From DAOMOP01 sp035444405 (lineage in GTDB: Bacteria; Pseudomonadota; Gammaproteobacteria; Burkholderiales; Rhodocyclaceae): a stretch of 25,148 nucleotides of DNA. Below the pieces are notes generated by a model. The model had not been told where the DNA came from. It did not search any database and saw only the letters and a list, made by a program, of their open reading frames with translations. How positions within the stretch are numbered: position 1 is the stretch's first letter; each line of letters begins with the position of its first letter. Shown here in pieces: positions 1 to 6,271 of the stretch. Made by a program: the position numbers and the translations under genes. Where the stretch lies: NCBI GenBank assembly GCA_035444405.1, contig DAOMOP010000037.1, positions 1 through 25,148 of the forward strand. The letters are read 5' to 3'.

Positions 1-91
1 CGTTGGCGATATCGACGCCGCTGCCGTCGCTTTTCACGCGCACCTTGACGTTGTAATCGACGACGCGTTTGACCGGGACCAGTATCTTCAA
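1..91 (-). CDS. etfB: Electron transfer flavoprotein beta subunit (5' end only)
   Basis: The visible 30 codons read MKILVPVKRVVDYNVKVRVK and continue SDGSGVDIAN, which is the hallmark N-terminus of EtfB. With EtfA this subunit forms the soluble FAD/AMP heterodimer that carries electrons from acyl-CoA and other dehydrogenases to ETF:quinone oxidoreductase. The start is TTG at 91-89, supported by an AGAGGAG Shine-Dalgarno 7 nt upstream; no in-frame ATG is nearby. The gene runs off the left edge, so length and the etfA partner cannot be seen. It diverges from the TetR gene at 259, and a crotonase-like gene lies nearby, which fits a fatty-acid or aromatic acyl-CoA oxidation setting. Confidence 0.88.
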   Translation of the reverse strand, partial: MKILVPVKRVVDYNVKVRVKSDGSGVDIAN

Positions 92-258
92 AGCCGCGCT
101 CCTCTTGCACTTAGTGGGTATTTATTGCTTGTCCGGCCATTATGTCACTGCCGAACACCGATGGACACCTTGACCGCCAGGCGAAAAAGGCGTTCCATAC
201 GTACCGGTATGGGCGCGTACGGTAGCGTACGGTCCCGCTTTCGTCAATACTACCCCGT
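92..258. promoter_or_regulatory. Divergent etfB / tetR promoter region with operator-like repeats
   Basis: This intergenic stretch serves two divergent genes. Toward etfB a -10-like CATAAT lies on the minus strand at 144-139, giving a leader of about 40 nt. Toward tetR there is an inverted repeat CCATAC-N6-GTATGG at 195-212, followed by a direct repeat of GCGTACGGT at 215-223 and 225-233. Each copy contains the self-complementary CGTACG, and they sit where the tetR -35 would be. A further GTATGG overlaps the tetR start at 257-262. Such clustered dyads are typical TetR operators, so autoregulation and control of etfB are plausible, but this is inferred from position only. Confidence 0.5.
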
Positions 259-855
259 ATGGAAAAGGTCTCGAACAAACCGCGTGTGCAGCTCGATCGC
301 GACGCCTGGGTGCACGGTGCGATGGACGTGCTCGCCGAGGAAGGCATCGCCGGCCTGCGCGTCGAAGTGCTGGCCAAGCGCCTGAAGGTCACCAAGGGCA
401 GCTTCTACTGGCACTTCCAGGACCGCCGCGACCTGCTGATGGCGGTACTGACCGAATGGCGCGACGGGCGCATCCGCGACATCGTCAAGCAGACCCGCGC
501 CGAACCCGGCCACGAGCTCGAGCAGATCTACCACGTCATCGACGTCTACAGCGCCGGGCGCAACCGTCGCGGCATGATGATCGAGCTGGCCGTGCGCGAC
601 TGGGCCCGCCGCGACGCCGAGGCCGCTGCGATCGTCAGCGAGGTCGACGACATCCGCCTGCGCTGCGCGCGCGAGCTGTTTCTCGCCTGTGGCGTGCCGA
701 TCGAGGAGGCGTCGAGCCGCTGCATGCTGCTCTATGCCTACGTATTCGGCGTGTCGCTGATGTTCTACGACAAGTTCGACAGCGACGTGCAGCGCCTGAA
801 GCGCGACATCGCCGAGCTGATCGCACGCTCCGGAAGGGTTGCGAGCGAAGAATGA
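259..855 (+). CDS. TetR/AcrR-family transcriptional regulator
   Basis: The 198-residue protein has the usual TetR size and architecture. The helix-turn-helix spans about residues 30-66 and includes the family signature around KVTKGSFYWHFQDRRDLL; the rest is a helical ligand/dimerisation domain with no recognisable subclass signature. It probably acts as a homodimeric repressor that releases DNA on binding a small effector, unknown here. The ATG at 259 has no Shine-Dalgarno and lies exactly 7 nt after a -10-like AATACT (246-251), so the mRNA may be leaderless. Divergence from etfB suggests a regulator of acyl-CoA oxidation, as seen for other TetR members next to etf genes. That assignment is contextual only. 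Confidence 0.85.
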   Translation: MEKVSNKPRVQLDRDAWVHGAMDVLAEEGIAGLRVEVLAKRLKVTKGSFYWHFQDRRDLLMAVLTEWRDGRIRDIVKQTRAEPGHELEQIYHVIDVYSAGRNRRGMMIELAVRDWARRDAEAAAIVSEVDDIRLRCARELFLACGVPIEEASSRCMLLYAYVFGVSLMFYDKFDSDVQRLKRDIAELIARSGRVASEE

Positions 856-870
856 TGCGGTGTCGGATGA

Positions 871-896
871 GGCGCGCGGCACGTGCGTCGCGCGCC
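871..896. terminator. Hairpin between convergent tetR and tatD
   Basis: Perfect 8-bp arms GGCGCGCG / CGCGCGCC flank a 10-nt loop that itself contains the palindrome GCACGTGC. It lies in the 58-nt gap between two convergent genes, so a bidirectional terminator is likely. There is no U-tract on either side, so efficiency is uncertain. Confidence 0.45.
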
Positions 897-913
897 ACGC
901 CGGTCATCGATGA

Positions 914-1687
914 TCACGCCCCGGCCGCCAGCCCGGGCAGCGCGACCTCGGCGTTGCGGCCGGTCGCGGCGACGATCTCGCCGACCGGGACGGCGCGCAG
1001 CTCGCCGAGCAGCTGCGCATAGCGCGGCAGATTGGCCGGTTCGTTGCGCCGCCCCTGCGCCCACGCCGGCGCCATGTCGGGAGCATCGGTCTCGAGCACG
1101 ATCGCCTCGAGCGGCAGCTCGACGGCGAGCCGCCGGATGCGCCGTGAGCCGTCGAAGGTCATCGCGCCGCCGAAGCCGAGCTTGAAACCCATCGCCACGA
1201 GCGTGTCGGCCTGCTGACGGCTGCCGTTGAACGCGTGCGCGATGCCGCCCGGCACCTCGATACGGCGCAGCCATTTGAGGATCGCATCGACGGCACGGCG
1301 CACGTGCAGGATCACCGGCAGCCCGAAGCGCTGGGCGAGCCTGAGCTGTGCGCAGAAGAAGCGCTCCTGCACGGCCGGATCGACATCGGTGACGAAATGG
1401 TCGAGGCCGATTTCGCCGACCGCGACCGCCCCGCCCCGTGCCAGCCGCGCCTCGAGCACATCGAGATCGCCGTCGGCGGCTGCCGCCACGTACAGCGGGT
1501 GGATGCCGAACGCGTGACGGACATCGGCGCACGCACGCGACAGCGCCGCGACGCGGTCGAAGCTCGCGACGTCGACGCCGGGCACGACGAAGCGGCCGAC
1601 GCCGCCCGCACGCGCCTGCGCCAGCAGCGCATCGCGGTCGGCATCGAACTCGTGCGCGTCGAGATGGATGTGCGTGTCGGTCAGCAT
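914..1687 (-). CDS. tatD: TatD-family metal-dependent hydrolase (DNase-like)
   Basis: The product is about 257 residues, normal for TatD/YcfH-type amidohydrolase-fold enzymes, which act as Mg-dependent 3'-5' exonucleases or deoxyribonucleases in the cytoplasm. The metal ligands are visible: the N-terminal THIHLD (HxH), the central GEIGLD (bridging Glu), ILHVRRA and AHAFNGS (His), and ETDAPDM near the C-terminus (Asp). I chose ATG 1687, which puts the HxH motif at residues 6-8 as in relatives; a GTG at 1708 in the same frame is an alternative. It follows the crotonase-like gene by about 40 nt on the same strand and may be co-transcribed. The specific paralogue (tatD, ycfH or yjjV) cannot be decided. 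Confidence 0.85.
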   Translation of the reverse strand: MLTDTHIHLDAHEFDADRDALLAQARAGGVGRFVVPGVDVASFDRVAALSRACADVRHAFGIHPLYVAAAADGDLDVLEARLARGGAVAVGEIGLDHFVTDVDPAVQERFFCAQLRLAQRFGLPVILHVRRAVDAILKWLRRIEVPGGIAHAFNGSRQQADTLVAMGFKLGFGGAMTFDGSRRIRRLAVELPLEAIVLETDAPDMAPAWAQGRRNEPANLPRYAQLLGELRAVPVGEIVAATGRNAEVALPGLAAGA

Positions 1688-1727
1688 CGCCGTGACCGCC
1701 CGGGGCACCGGCTCATCGCATCGGCGC

Positions 1728-2528
1728 TCAGCGCCCCTTCCACTGCGGCTTGCGTTTGGCGATGAACGCGTCGATGCCCTCGGCGGCGTCCTCGCACATC
1801 ATGTTGCAGGCCATCGTTTCGGCGGCGAGCTGATAGGCCGCGTCGAGCCCCATCTCGAGCTGCCGGTAGAACATCTGCTTGCCCATGCGCAAGGCCATCG
1901 GCGATTTCGCGCAGATCGATGCGGTCAGCCGCGCGATCTCGTCGTCGAGCTCGCCGAGCGGCACGACCCGATTGACGAGTCCGCGACGCTGCGCTTCGGC
2001 CGCGTCGATGAAGTCTCCGGTGACGAGCATCTCGAAGGCCTGCTTGCGCCCCATGTTGCGCGCCAGGCCGACACTCGGCGTGGCGCAGAAGAGGCCGACG
2101 TTGATGCCCGACACGGCAAACCGTGCGACGTCGGCCGCCACCGCCAGGTCGCACATCGACACCAGCTGGCAGCCGGCAGCGGTGGCGATGCCATGCACGC
2201 GCGCGATCACCGGCTGGGGCAGCTCGGTGAGCTTGATCATGAACTTGCCACACAGGCGGAAGAGCTCCTGCTGGAAAGCGAGCGAGGGGTTCCCACGCAT
2301 CTCCTTGAGGTCGTGGCCGGCGCAGAACGCCTTGCCCTCCGCTGCGATCACGACGGCGCGCACCGACTCGTCGGCCGCGATCGCGTCGCATTCGGCGATC
2401 AGCGTCTCGAGCATCGCCTTCGACAACGAATTGAACTGGGCCGGCCGGTTCAGCGTCAGCCAGGCCACTCCGCCCTCGTCGCGGCGCCTCAGCATCGGTT
2501 CGTCGGCGGGGTTCATCACGGCGCTCAT
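1728..2528 (-). CDS. ECHDC3-like crotonase-fold protein (enoyl-CoA hydratase family, catalytic Glu pair absent)
   Basis: The 266-residue protein has the crotonase fold: acyl-CoA/oxyanion segment KAFCAGHDL near residues 67-74 and the second oxyanion segment ATAAGCQL near 115-122. In true enoyl-CoA hydratases two glutamates (E144 and E164 of the rat enzyme) activate water; the aligned positions here are Q121 (AGCQL) and G141 (SGINVG). The wording GINVGLFCATP matches the ECHDC3 branch, as does the C-terminal AFIAKRKPQWK. Hydratase activity is therefore doubtful, although a CoA-thioester substrate is likely. The start at 2528 is supported by an AGGAGAGAG-type Shine-Dalgarno; an upstream in-frame extension would run through the promoter. 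It is preceded by a palindromic operator and followed by tatD. Confidence 0.85.
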   Translation of the reverse strand: MSAVMNPADEPMLRRRDEGGVAWLTLNRPAQFNSLSKAMLETLIAECDAIAADESVRAVVIAAEGKAFCAGHDLKEMRGNPSLAFQQELFRLCGKFMIKLTELPQPVIARVHGIATAAGCQLVSMCDLAVAADVARFAVSGINVGLFCATPSVGLARNMGRKQAFEMLVTGDFIDAAEAQRRGLVNRVVPLGELDDEIARLTASICAKSPMALRMGKQMFYRQLEMGLDAAYQLAAETMACNMMCEDAAEGIDAFIAKRKPQWKGR

Positions 2529-2563
2529 GTTCTCTCTCCTCGTGACGGGTCTATCGGGTCGAG

Positions 2564-2589
2564 TATCGTTGACGTCAACGTTAGCGATA
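2564..2589. promoter_or_regulatory. Palindromic operator upstream of the ECHDC3-like gene
   Basis: CGTTGACGTCAACG at 2567-2580 is a perfect 14-bp palindrome. It is overlapped by a wider imperfect dyad, TATCGTTGACG-TCAA-CGTTAGCGATA (2564-2589; 9 of 11 arm positions pair). It lies 36-61 bp upstream of the ATG, where -35/-10 elements are expected (TTGACG within it could be a -35 read toward the gene). The sequence resembles operators of MerR/TetR-type regulators of acyl-CoA and branched-chain amino-acid catabolism (LiuR-like), but that is from memory. The regulator is not identified. Confidence 0.55.
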
Positions 2590-2699
2590 GTAATCCGCAT
2601 CGGCCGATGGCGTCGACAGCGGCACCGGAAATCGTGCCGGCATCACGCATGAATGACCGCCGGTGCACGAGGCTCGCCGTGGCGCGCAACCGGGTGCGC

Positions 2700-2714
2700 C
2701 CGCCCGAAGGGCGG
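2700..2714 (-). terminator. Hairpin 10 nt after the PqiC-like lipoprotein gene
   Basis: On the minus strand CCGCCC-TTC-GGGCGG forms a perfect 6-bp stem with a triloop just beyond the stop at 2724. It is well placed to end the ppx-mla transcript. No U-run follows, so it may need Rho or be only a 3' end stabiliser. Confidence 0.4.
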
Positions 2715-2723
2715 ACGTCGCCG

Positions 2724-3350
2724 TCAACTCCGGCAGCGCTCACCGATGCTCCCCTCCCGACCAGGCGCGCCGTCGAGTCCGTCCAGCCAGGTCGACAGCT
2801 CCCGCCCGAACGCCACGACCGCTTCACGATGCGCCTGCACGCCGCCGCGCGCATCGGCGGCCGGCGCCGGCACGCGGGTCGTGAACACGCGGCGCGCGAG
2901 CACCGCCCCGTTGCGCGGCCCGACCAGCATGGCACGCGCGGCCAGCTCCGCGCGGCTGTCCTCGACCGACTCGAAACTCTGCACGAACTCGTCGAGCTCG
3001 ATGCGCAGCCGGCAGGCGCCGGACCTGTGCGCGCCGTCGACCAGCATCGCCGTCAGCTGCCGCTGCAGCATCTCGGCGGGATGCCCGGCCCAGCGGCTTT
3101 CCGCGTAGGCCTCCCGACTGGCCGGGCGTGCGTAGTCGAGCCGATACTGCATCGCCGAGGTGGCGAGCCACGAGGGCGCACGGACCTCGACGGCGGCCGG
3201 AACGACAGTGCTCGGGGCCGCAGGCACCGCACTGACCCGCCCGAGGTCGTAGACAGAATAGGCGGGCGCATTCACCAGCGCCGCACATGCGCTCAGCACG
3301 AAGGCCATCGCGATCGGGAGTGCTCGTTGCAGAAGCGTCGTCATCGTCAT
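2724..3350 (-). CDS. ABC-type transport auxiliary lipoprotein, PqiC-like
   Basis: The 208-residue protein begins with a lipoprotein signal peptide: a short N-region, a hydrophobic core and the lipobox VLSAC with the lipidated Cys at about residue 22. The mature part carries features of the PqiC / ABC auxiliary lipoprotein family: the YSVYDLGRV strand after the signal, an AMQYRLDYARPASREAYAES-type region, and a WAGHPAEMLQRQL stretch. These proteins sit in the outer membrane and form the distal part of MCE-type lipid transporters. It is the last gene of the cluster, 10 nt after the MCE protein. ATG 3350 and ATG 3344 are both possible starts. The family call rests on signal, length and context more than on a strict motif. 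Confidence 0.78.
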   Translation of the reverse strand: MTMTTLLQRALPIAMAFVLSACAALVNAPAYSVYDLGRVSAVPAAPSTVVPAAVEVRAPSWLATSAMQYRLDYARPASREAYAESRWAGHPAEMLQRQLTAMLVDGAHRSGACRLRIELDEFVQSFESVEDSRAELAARAMLVGPRNGAVLARRVFTTRVPAPAADARGGVQAHREAVVAFGRELSTWLDGLDGAPGREGSIGERCRS

Positions 3351-3360
3351 CGGTTCGCGG

Positions 3361-4305
3361 TTACTGGTAAGGCGCCCGGAAGCCCTCCTCGCCGGGTCCC
3401 GGCCTGCGCTCGCTGCGTCCGGTGATCAATATCTGCGGCGAGGCTTCGACTTCGTCGACGAGGCGCCCCACACGGGACGCGGTGTCGGTGAGCTCCTTGA
3501 GCAGGGCGTCGAGCTCGGGCAGCGTATTGTCCAGCACACTGTCTCCGGCGGCCAGCACGACGCGGTCGACGGTGTCGAGCACCTCGCCCAGCCGCGCGAC
3601 GACCGCGCGCAGCTCGGCGGCGGCCGGCGCGGCCTCGCCGCTGACCTGCTCGAGATTCGCGAGCGTCGCCGACAGGCTGCGCACATTGGCCGGGCTGAAC
3701 ACGGCGCGGATCGCCTGCAGCGTCTCGGGTGCCTCGGCGAAAGTCCGATCGATGCCACCGGCGGCCGATTCGAGCGTTTGCAGCACCGAGCGAAAGCGCG
3801 CGAGATTGTCCGCGTCGAAGAACGCGCCGACCTGCTCCGAGATCGCCTTGAAGCGCTGCGCGGCGTCGAGGGCCGTGTCGGTGAGCTGGTCGACCAGCCC
3901 GGGCTCCAGCGTCAGTCGCGGCGGCCGGCCCTCCGGTGCCGCGAGTGGCGTCGGATCACGGCCACGGTCGTCGAGCTGCACGAAGGCAAGCCCGGTCACC
4001 CCCTGGTAGCCGAGGCTCGCGCGGGTGCCGCGCGTGATCGGAAGCGCCGCATCGATCTCTATCGTCACCAGAATGTTGCGGTGATCGGCCGGATCGATGC
4101 GGATGTGCGTCACCTTGCCCGCCGCCATGCCGCGATAGCGTACCTGTGCCTGCGGATTCAGCCCGGTGATGCTCCCGGTCGACACCAGCTCGTAGGTGGC
4201 GAGCGCTTCACGCTGATCCGAGAACCACCAGATCGCCAGCACCGTCGCGGCCCCCAGCAGCAGCGCGAACAGACCGGCCGCCAATGCATGGGCGCGATTT
4301 TCCAT
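3361..4305 (-). CDS. MCE-domain / MlaD-like substrate-binding protein
   Basis: The 314-residue protein has one N-terminal membrane helix (about residues 8-28, AAGLFALLLGAATVLAIWWF) and then a single MCE domain (about 38-115) with the typical GLNPQAQVRYRGMAAGKV and GYQGVTGLAFVQL signatures. The remaining C-terminal half is an alpha-helical, coiled-coil-prone region, longer than in E. coli MlaD. MCE proteins form periplasmic hexameric rings or tubes that carry lipids between membranes with an MlaFE-type ABC transporter. Its ATG shares one base with the stop of the ATPase gene (TGATG), indicating translational coupling. The long helical tail is compatible with a needle-like tunnel as in other MCE proteins, but that is inference. 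Confidence 0.9.
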   Translation of the reverse strand: MENRAHALAAGLFALLLGAATVLAIWWFSDQREALATYELVSTGSITGLNPQAQVRYRGMAAGKVTHIRIDPADHRNILVTIEIDAALPITRGTRASLGYQGVTGLAFVQLDDRGRDPTPLAAPEGRPPRLTLEPGLVDQLTDTALDAAQRFKAISEQVGAFFDADNLARFRSVLQTLESAAGGIDRTFAEAPETLQAIRAVFSPANVRSLSATLANLEQVSGEAAPAAAELRAVVARLGEVLDTVDRVVLAAGDSVLDNTLPELDALLKELTDTASRVGRLVDEVEASPQILITGRSERRPGPGEEGFRAPYQ

Positions 4306-5105
4306 CAGTCCCCTCCGTTGCGCCGGGCCAGCGCCCGGCGTCCATGTTCGCCCCTGAAAAAACGCTGGATGAACGGGTGGTCAACCGCCAGCGTCTCGTC
4401 GAGCGTCGCATAGCTGACGATGCGACGCTCGGCCAGCACTGCGATGCGCGTCGACAGCGCGACCAGCGTGTCGATGTCGTGCGTGACCAGCACCACCGTC
4501 AGATGCAGGCGCCGCTGCAGCGAGCGGATCAGCTCGACGAACGATGCGCTGCGGTCGGGATCCAGCCCCGCCGTGGGCTCGTCGAGCAGCAACAGCTCGG
4601 GCTCGAGCGCGAGCGCACGCGCGAGCGCCACCCGCTTGACCATGCCGCCGGACAGCTCGGCCGGCATCAGCAGCGCATGGGCCGGCTCCAGCTCGACCAT
4701 CGCCATCTTCTGCGCGACCAGGTCGCCGATCTCGTCGCGCGTCGCGACACCGAGCTCGCGCAGCGGAAAGGCGATATTCTCTGCGACATTCAGCGCCGAA
4801 AACAGTGCCCCCTGCTGGAACAGCACGCCGAAGCGGCGCCGTCGCGCACGCTGCTGCTTGATGCTGCCCGACAGCAGCGGCTCGCCGAAGAGCAGCACGC
4901 GTCCGGCCGCCGGGCGCGTCAGGCCGATCAGATGGCGCAGCAGCGTGGTCTTGCCGCTGCCCGAGCCGCCCACCAGCGACACCATCTCGCCACGCGCGAT
5001 GCGCAGGTCGAGCCCGTCGTGCACGACGTTGCGGCCGAAGCGCGTGACGATGCCTTCGAGCTCGATGACGGCTTCGTCGCTCACCGGGCCGCCCCCTTCC
5101 GCCAT
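4305..5105 (-). CDS. MlaF-like ABC transporter ATP-binding protein
   Basis: The 266-residue ATPase shows all ABC motifs: Walker A GGSGSGKTT at 46-54, Q-loop FQQGALF near 97-102, signature LSGGM at 151-155, Walker B LLLLDE at 171-176 with DEPTAGLDP, and H-loop H209 (VTHD). The LSGGM variant and the FQQGALFSALNVAENIAFPL stretch are typical of the MlaF/Ttg2A lipid-transport branch. It should energise phospholipid movement by the adjacent permease and MCE protein at the inner membrane. I chose ATG 5105, which has a GAGG Shine-Dalgarno 5 nt upstream; GTG 5141, overlapping the permease stop as GTGA, would add 12 residues and is a real alternative. Confidence 0.9.
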   Translation of the reverse strand: MAEGGGPVSDEAVIELEGIVTRFGRNVVHDGLDLRIARGEMVSLVGGSGSGKTTLLRHLIGLTRPAAGRVLLFGEPLLSGSIKQQRARRRRFGVLFQQGALFSALNVAENIAFPLRELGVATRDEIGDLVAQKMAMVELEPAHALLMPAELSGGMVKRVALARALALEPELLLLDEPTAGLDPDRSASFVELIRSLQRRLHLTVVLVTHDIDTLVALSTRIAVLAERRIVSYATLDETLAVDHPFIQRFFRGEHGRRALARRNGGD

Positions 5106-5137
5106 GGCGACCTCGATGGCGCGACCGTTCGGCAGCG

Positions 5138-6265
5138 TCACAGCGGCACCCCGATCGAACGCGTCGCGATCGCGAACACCGCATCGACGAGGATCACGAT
5201 CGTGATCGACGACACCACCGATGCGGTCGTGTTGCTCGACAGGCTCTCGGTGTTCGGCTGCACGCGCAGGCCGAAGTGGCAGGCCACCAGCGCGATCAGC
5301 ATGCCGAACACGACACCCTTGGCGAGGCCGATGTAGAGGTTCGCGAGCGGCACGACGCGCGGCAGCGTGTCGATGAAGAAGCCGAAGGACAGGTCGAGCT
5401 GCACCCACGCCGACACCATGCCGCCGAACAGCGCGATCCCCGACGTCCACAGCACCAGCAGCGGCATCGCCAGCGACAGGGCGATGACTTTCGGCAGCAC
5501 CAGCCGCAGGGTGCGCGAGATGCCCATCGCCGCGAGCGCGTCCACCTCCTCGGTGACCCGCATGACCCCGAGCTGGGCGGTCATGGCCGAGCCCGAGCGC
5601 CCCGCCACCAGAATCGACACCAGCACCGGGCCGAGCTCGCGGATGATGCCGAGGCCGAGGATGTTCACGATGAAGACGTCGGCCCCGAACGATTGCAGTT
5701 GCAGCGCCGACAGGTAGGACAGCACGACGCCGATCAGGAAGCCGACCAGCGCGGCCACCGGCATCGCCTTGACGCCGACCTTGAAGACATTGGCCGAAAT
5801 CTCGCGCACCGGCCAGTCGCGCGGAAAGCGCATCAGATACGCGAGATCGAGCCCCAGCTGCCCGATCAGGCGCACGAAATCGAGCGCCTGCGTGCCGAAG
5901 CCGAGCACCACGCGCCCGAGCGCGACGACCATGTCCACCGGGGTGAAGCGCGCCGGCCGCGGCAGCGGCGCCGCGGCACCCGCGGCGATCGACTCGATCA
6001 CCGCACGGTGCGTGTCGCTGATCGAGAGCTGCTGCGGCCAGCGACGTCCCCACGCGCGCCACAGCAAGGCCGCCCCGAAGCTATCGAGGCGCGACACTCC
6101 GTCGGCGCTCCATCGCGTGTTCGCACCCGCTGCAGCGAGCATTCTGCGGATCGTGCGCAGCTCGCCCGCGAGCGCGCGCAGGGTCCACTCGCCGGCGAGC
6201 CGCATCTCGGCGGCACTGTCGGCAGCGTGTTCGACACGCGGCGTGTCCTTGCGAGCCCCGGCCAT
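5138..6265 (-). CDS. MlaE-like lipid ABC permease with N-terminal STAS domain
   Basis: The protein is 375 residues, over 100 longer than E. coli MlaE. The extra N-terminus (about 1-95) looks like a STAS domain, with VSRLDSFGAALLWRAW matching the LDSxG core of MlaB. The C-terminal part (about 120-375) is an MlaE permease: hydrophobic helices, ELGPVLVSILVAGRSGSAM, and the coupling-helix segment VTEEVDALAAMGIS. It thus appears to combine MlaB and MlaE in one chain, and no separate mlaB or mlaC is present nearby. Its ATG is 6 nt past the ppx stop, without a clear Shine-Dalgarno, suggesting coupling to ppx translation. The substrate is presumably phospholipid, by family; direction is unknown. Confidence 0.88.
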   Translation of the reverse strand: MAGARKDTPRVEHAADSAAEMRLAGEWTLRALAGELRTIRRMLAAAGANTRWSADGVSRLDSFGAALLWRAWGRRWPQQLSISDTHRAVIESIAAGAAAPLPRPARFTPVDMVVALGRVVLGFGTQALDFVRLIGQLGLDLAYLMRFPRDWPVREISANVFKVGVKAMPVAALVGFLIGVVLSYLSALQLQSFGADVFIVNILGLGIIRELGPVLVSILVAGRSGSAMTAQLGVMRVTEEVDALAAMGISRTLRLVLPKVIALSLAMPLLVLWTSGIALFGGMVSAWVQLDLSFGFFIDTLPRVVPLANLYIGLAKGVVFGMLIALVACHFGLRVQPNTESLSSNTTASVVSSITIVILVDAVFAIATRSIGVPL

Positions 6266-6271
6266 GCGTGA

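Noticed and set aside
2529..2600. Upstream extension of the ECHDC3-like protein
   Set aside because: It would translate the palindromic operator; ATG 2528 has a strong Shine-Dalgarno.
1668..3425. 585-codon plus-strand open frame opposite the crotonase, lipoprotein and tatD genes
   Set aside because: It is antisense to three well-supported genes and its translation is low-complexity Arg/Ala/His-rich, the usual shadow in high-GC DNA.
5106..6062. Upstream in-frame extension of the mlaF-like gene through the permease gene
   Set aside because: It would overlap the MlaE-like permease in another frame; the ATPase fold begins after ATG 5105.
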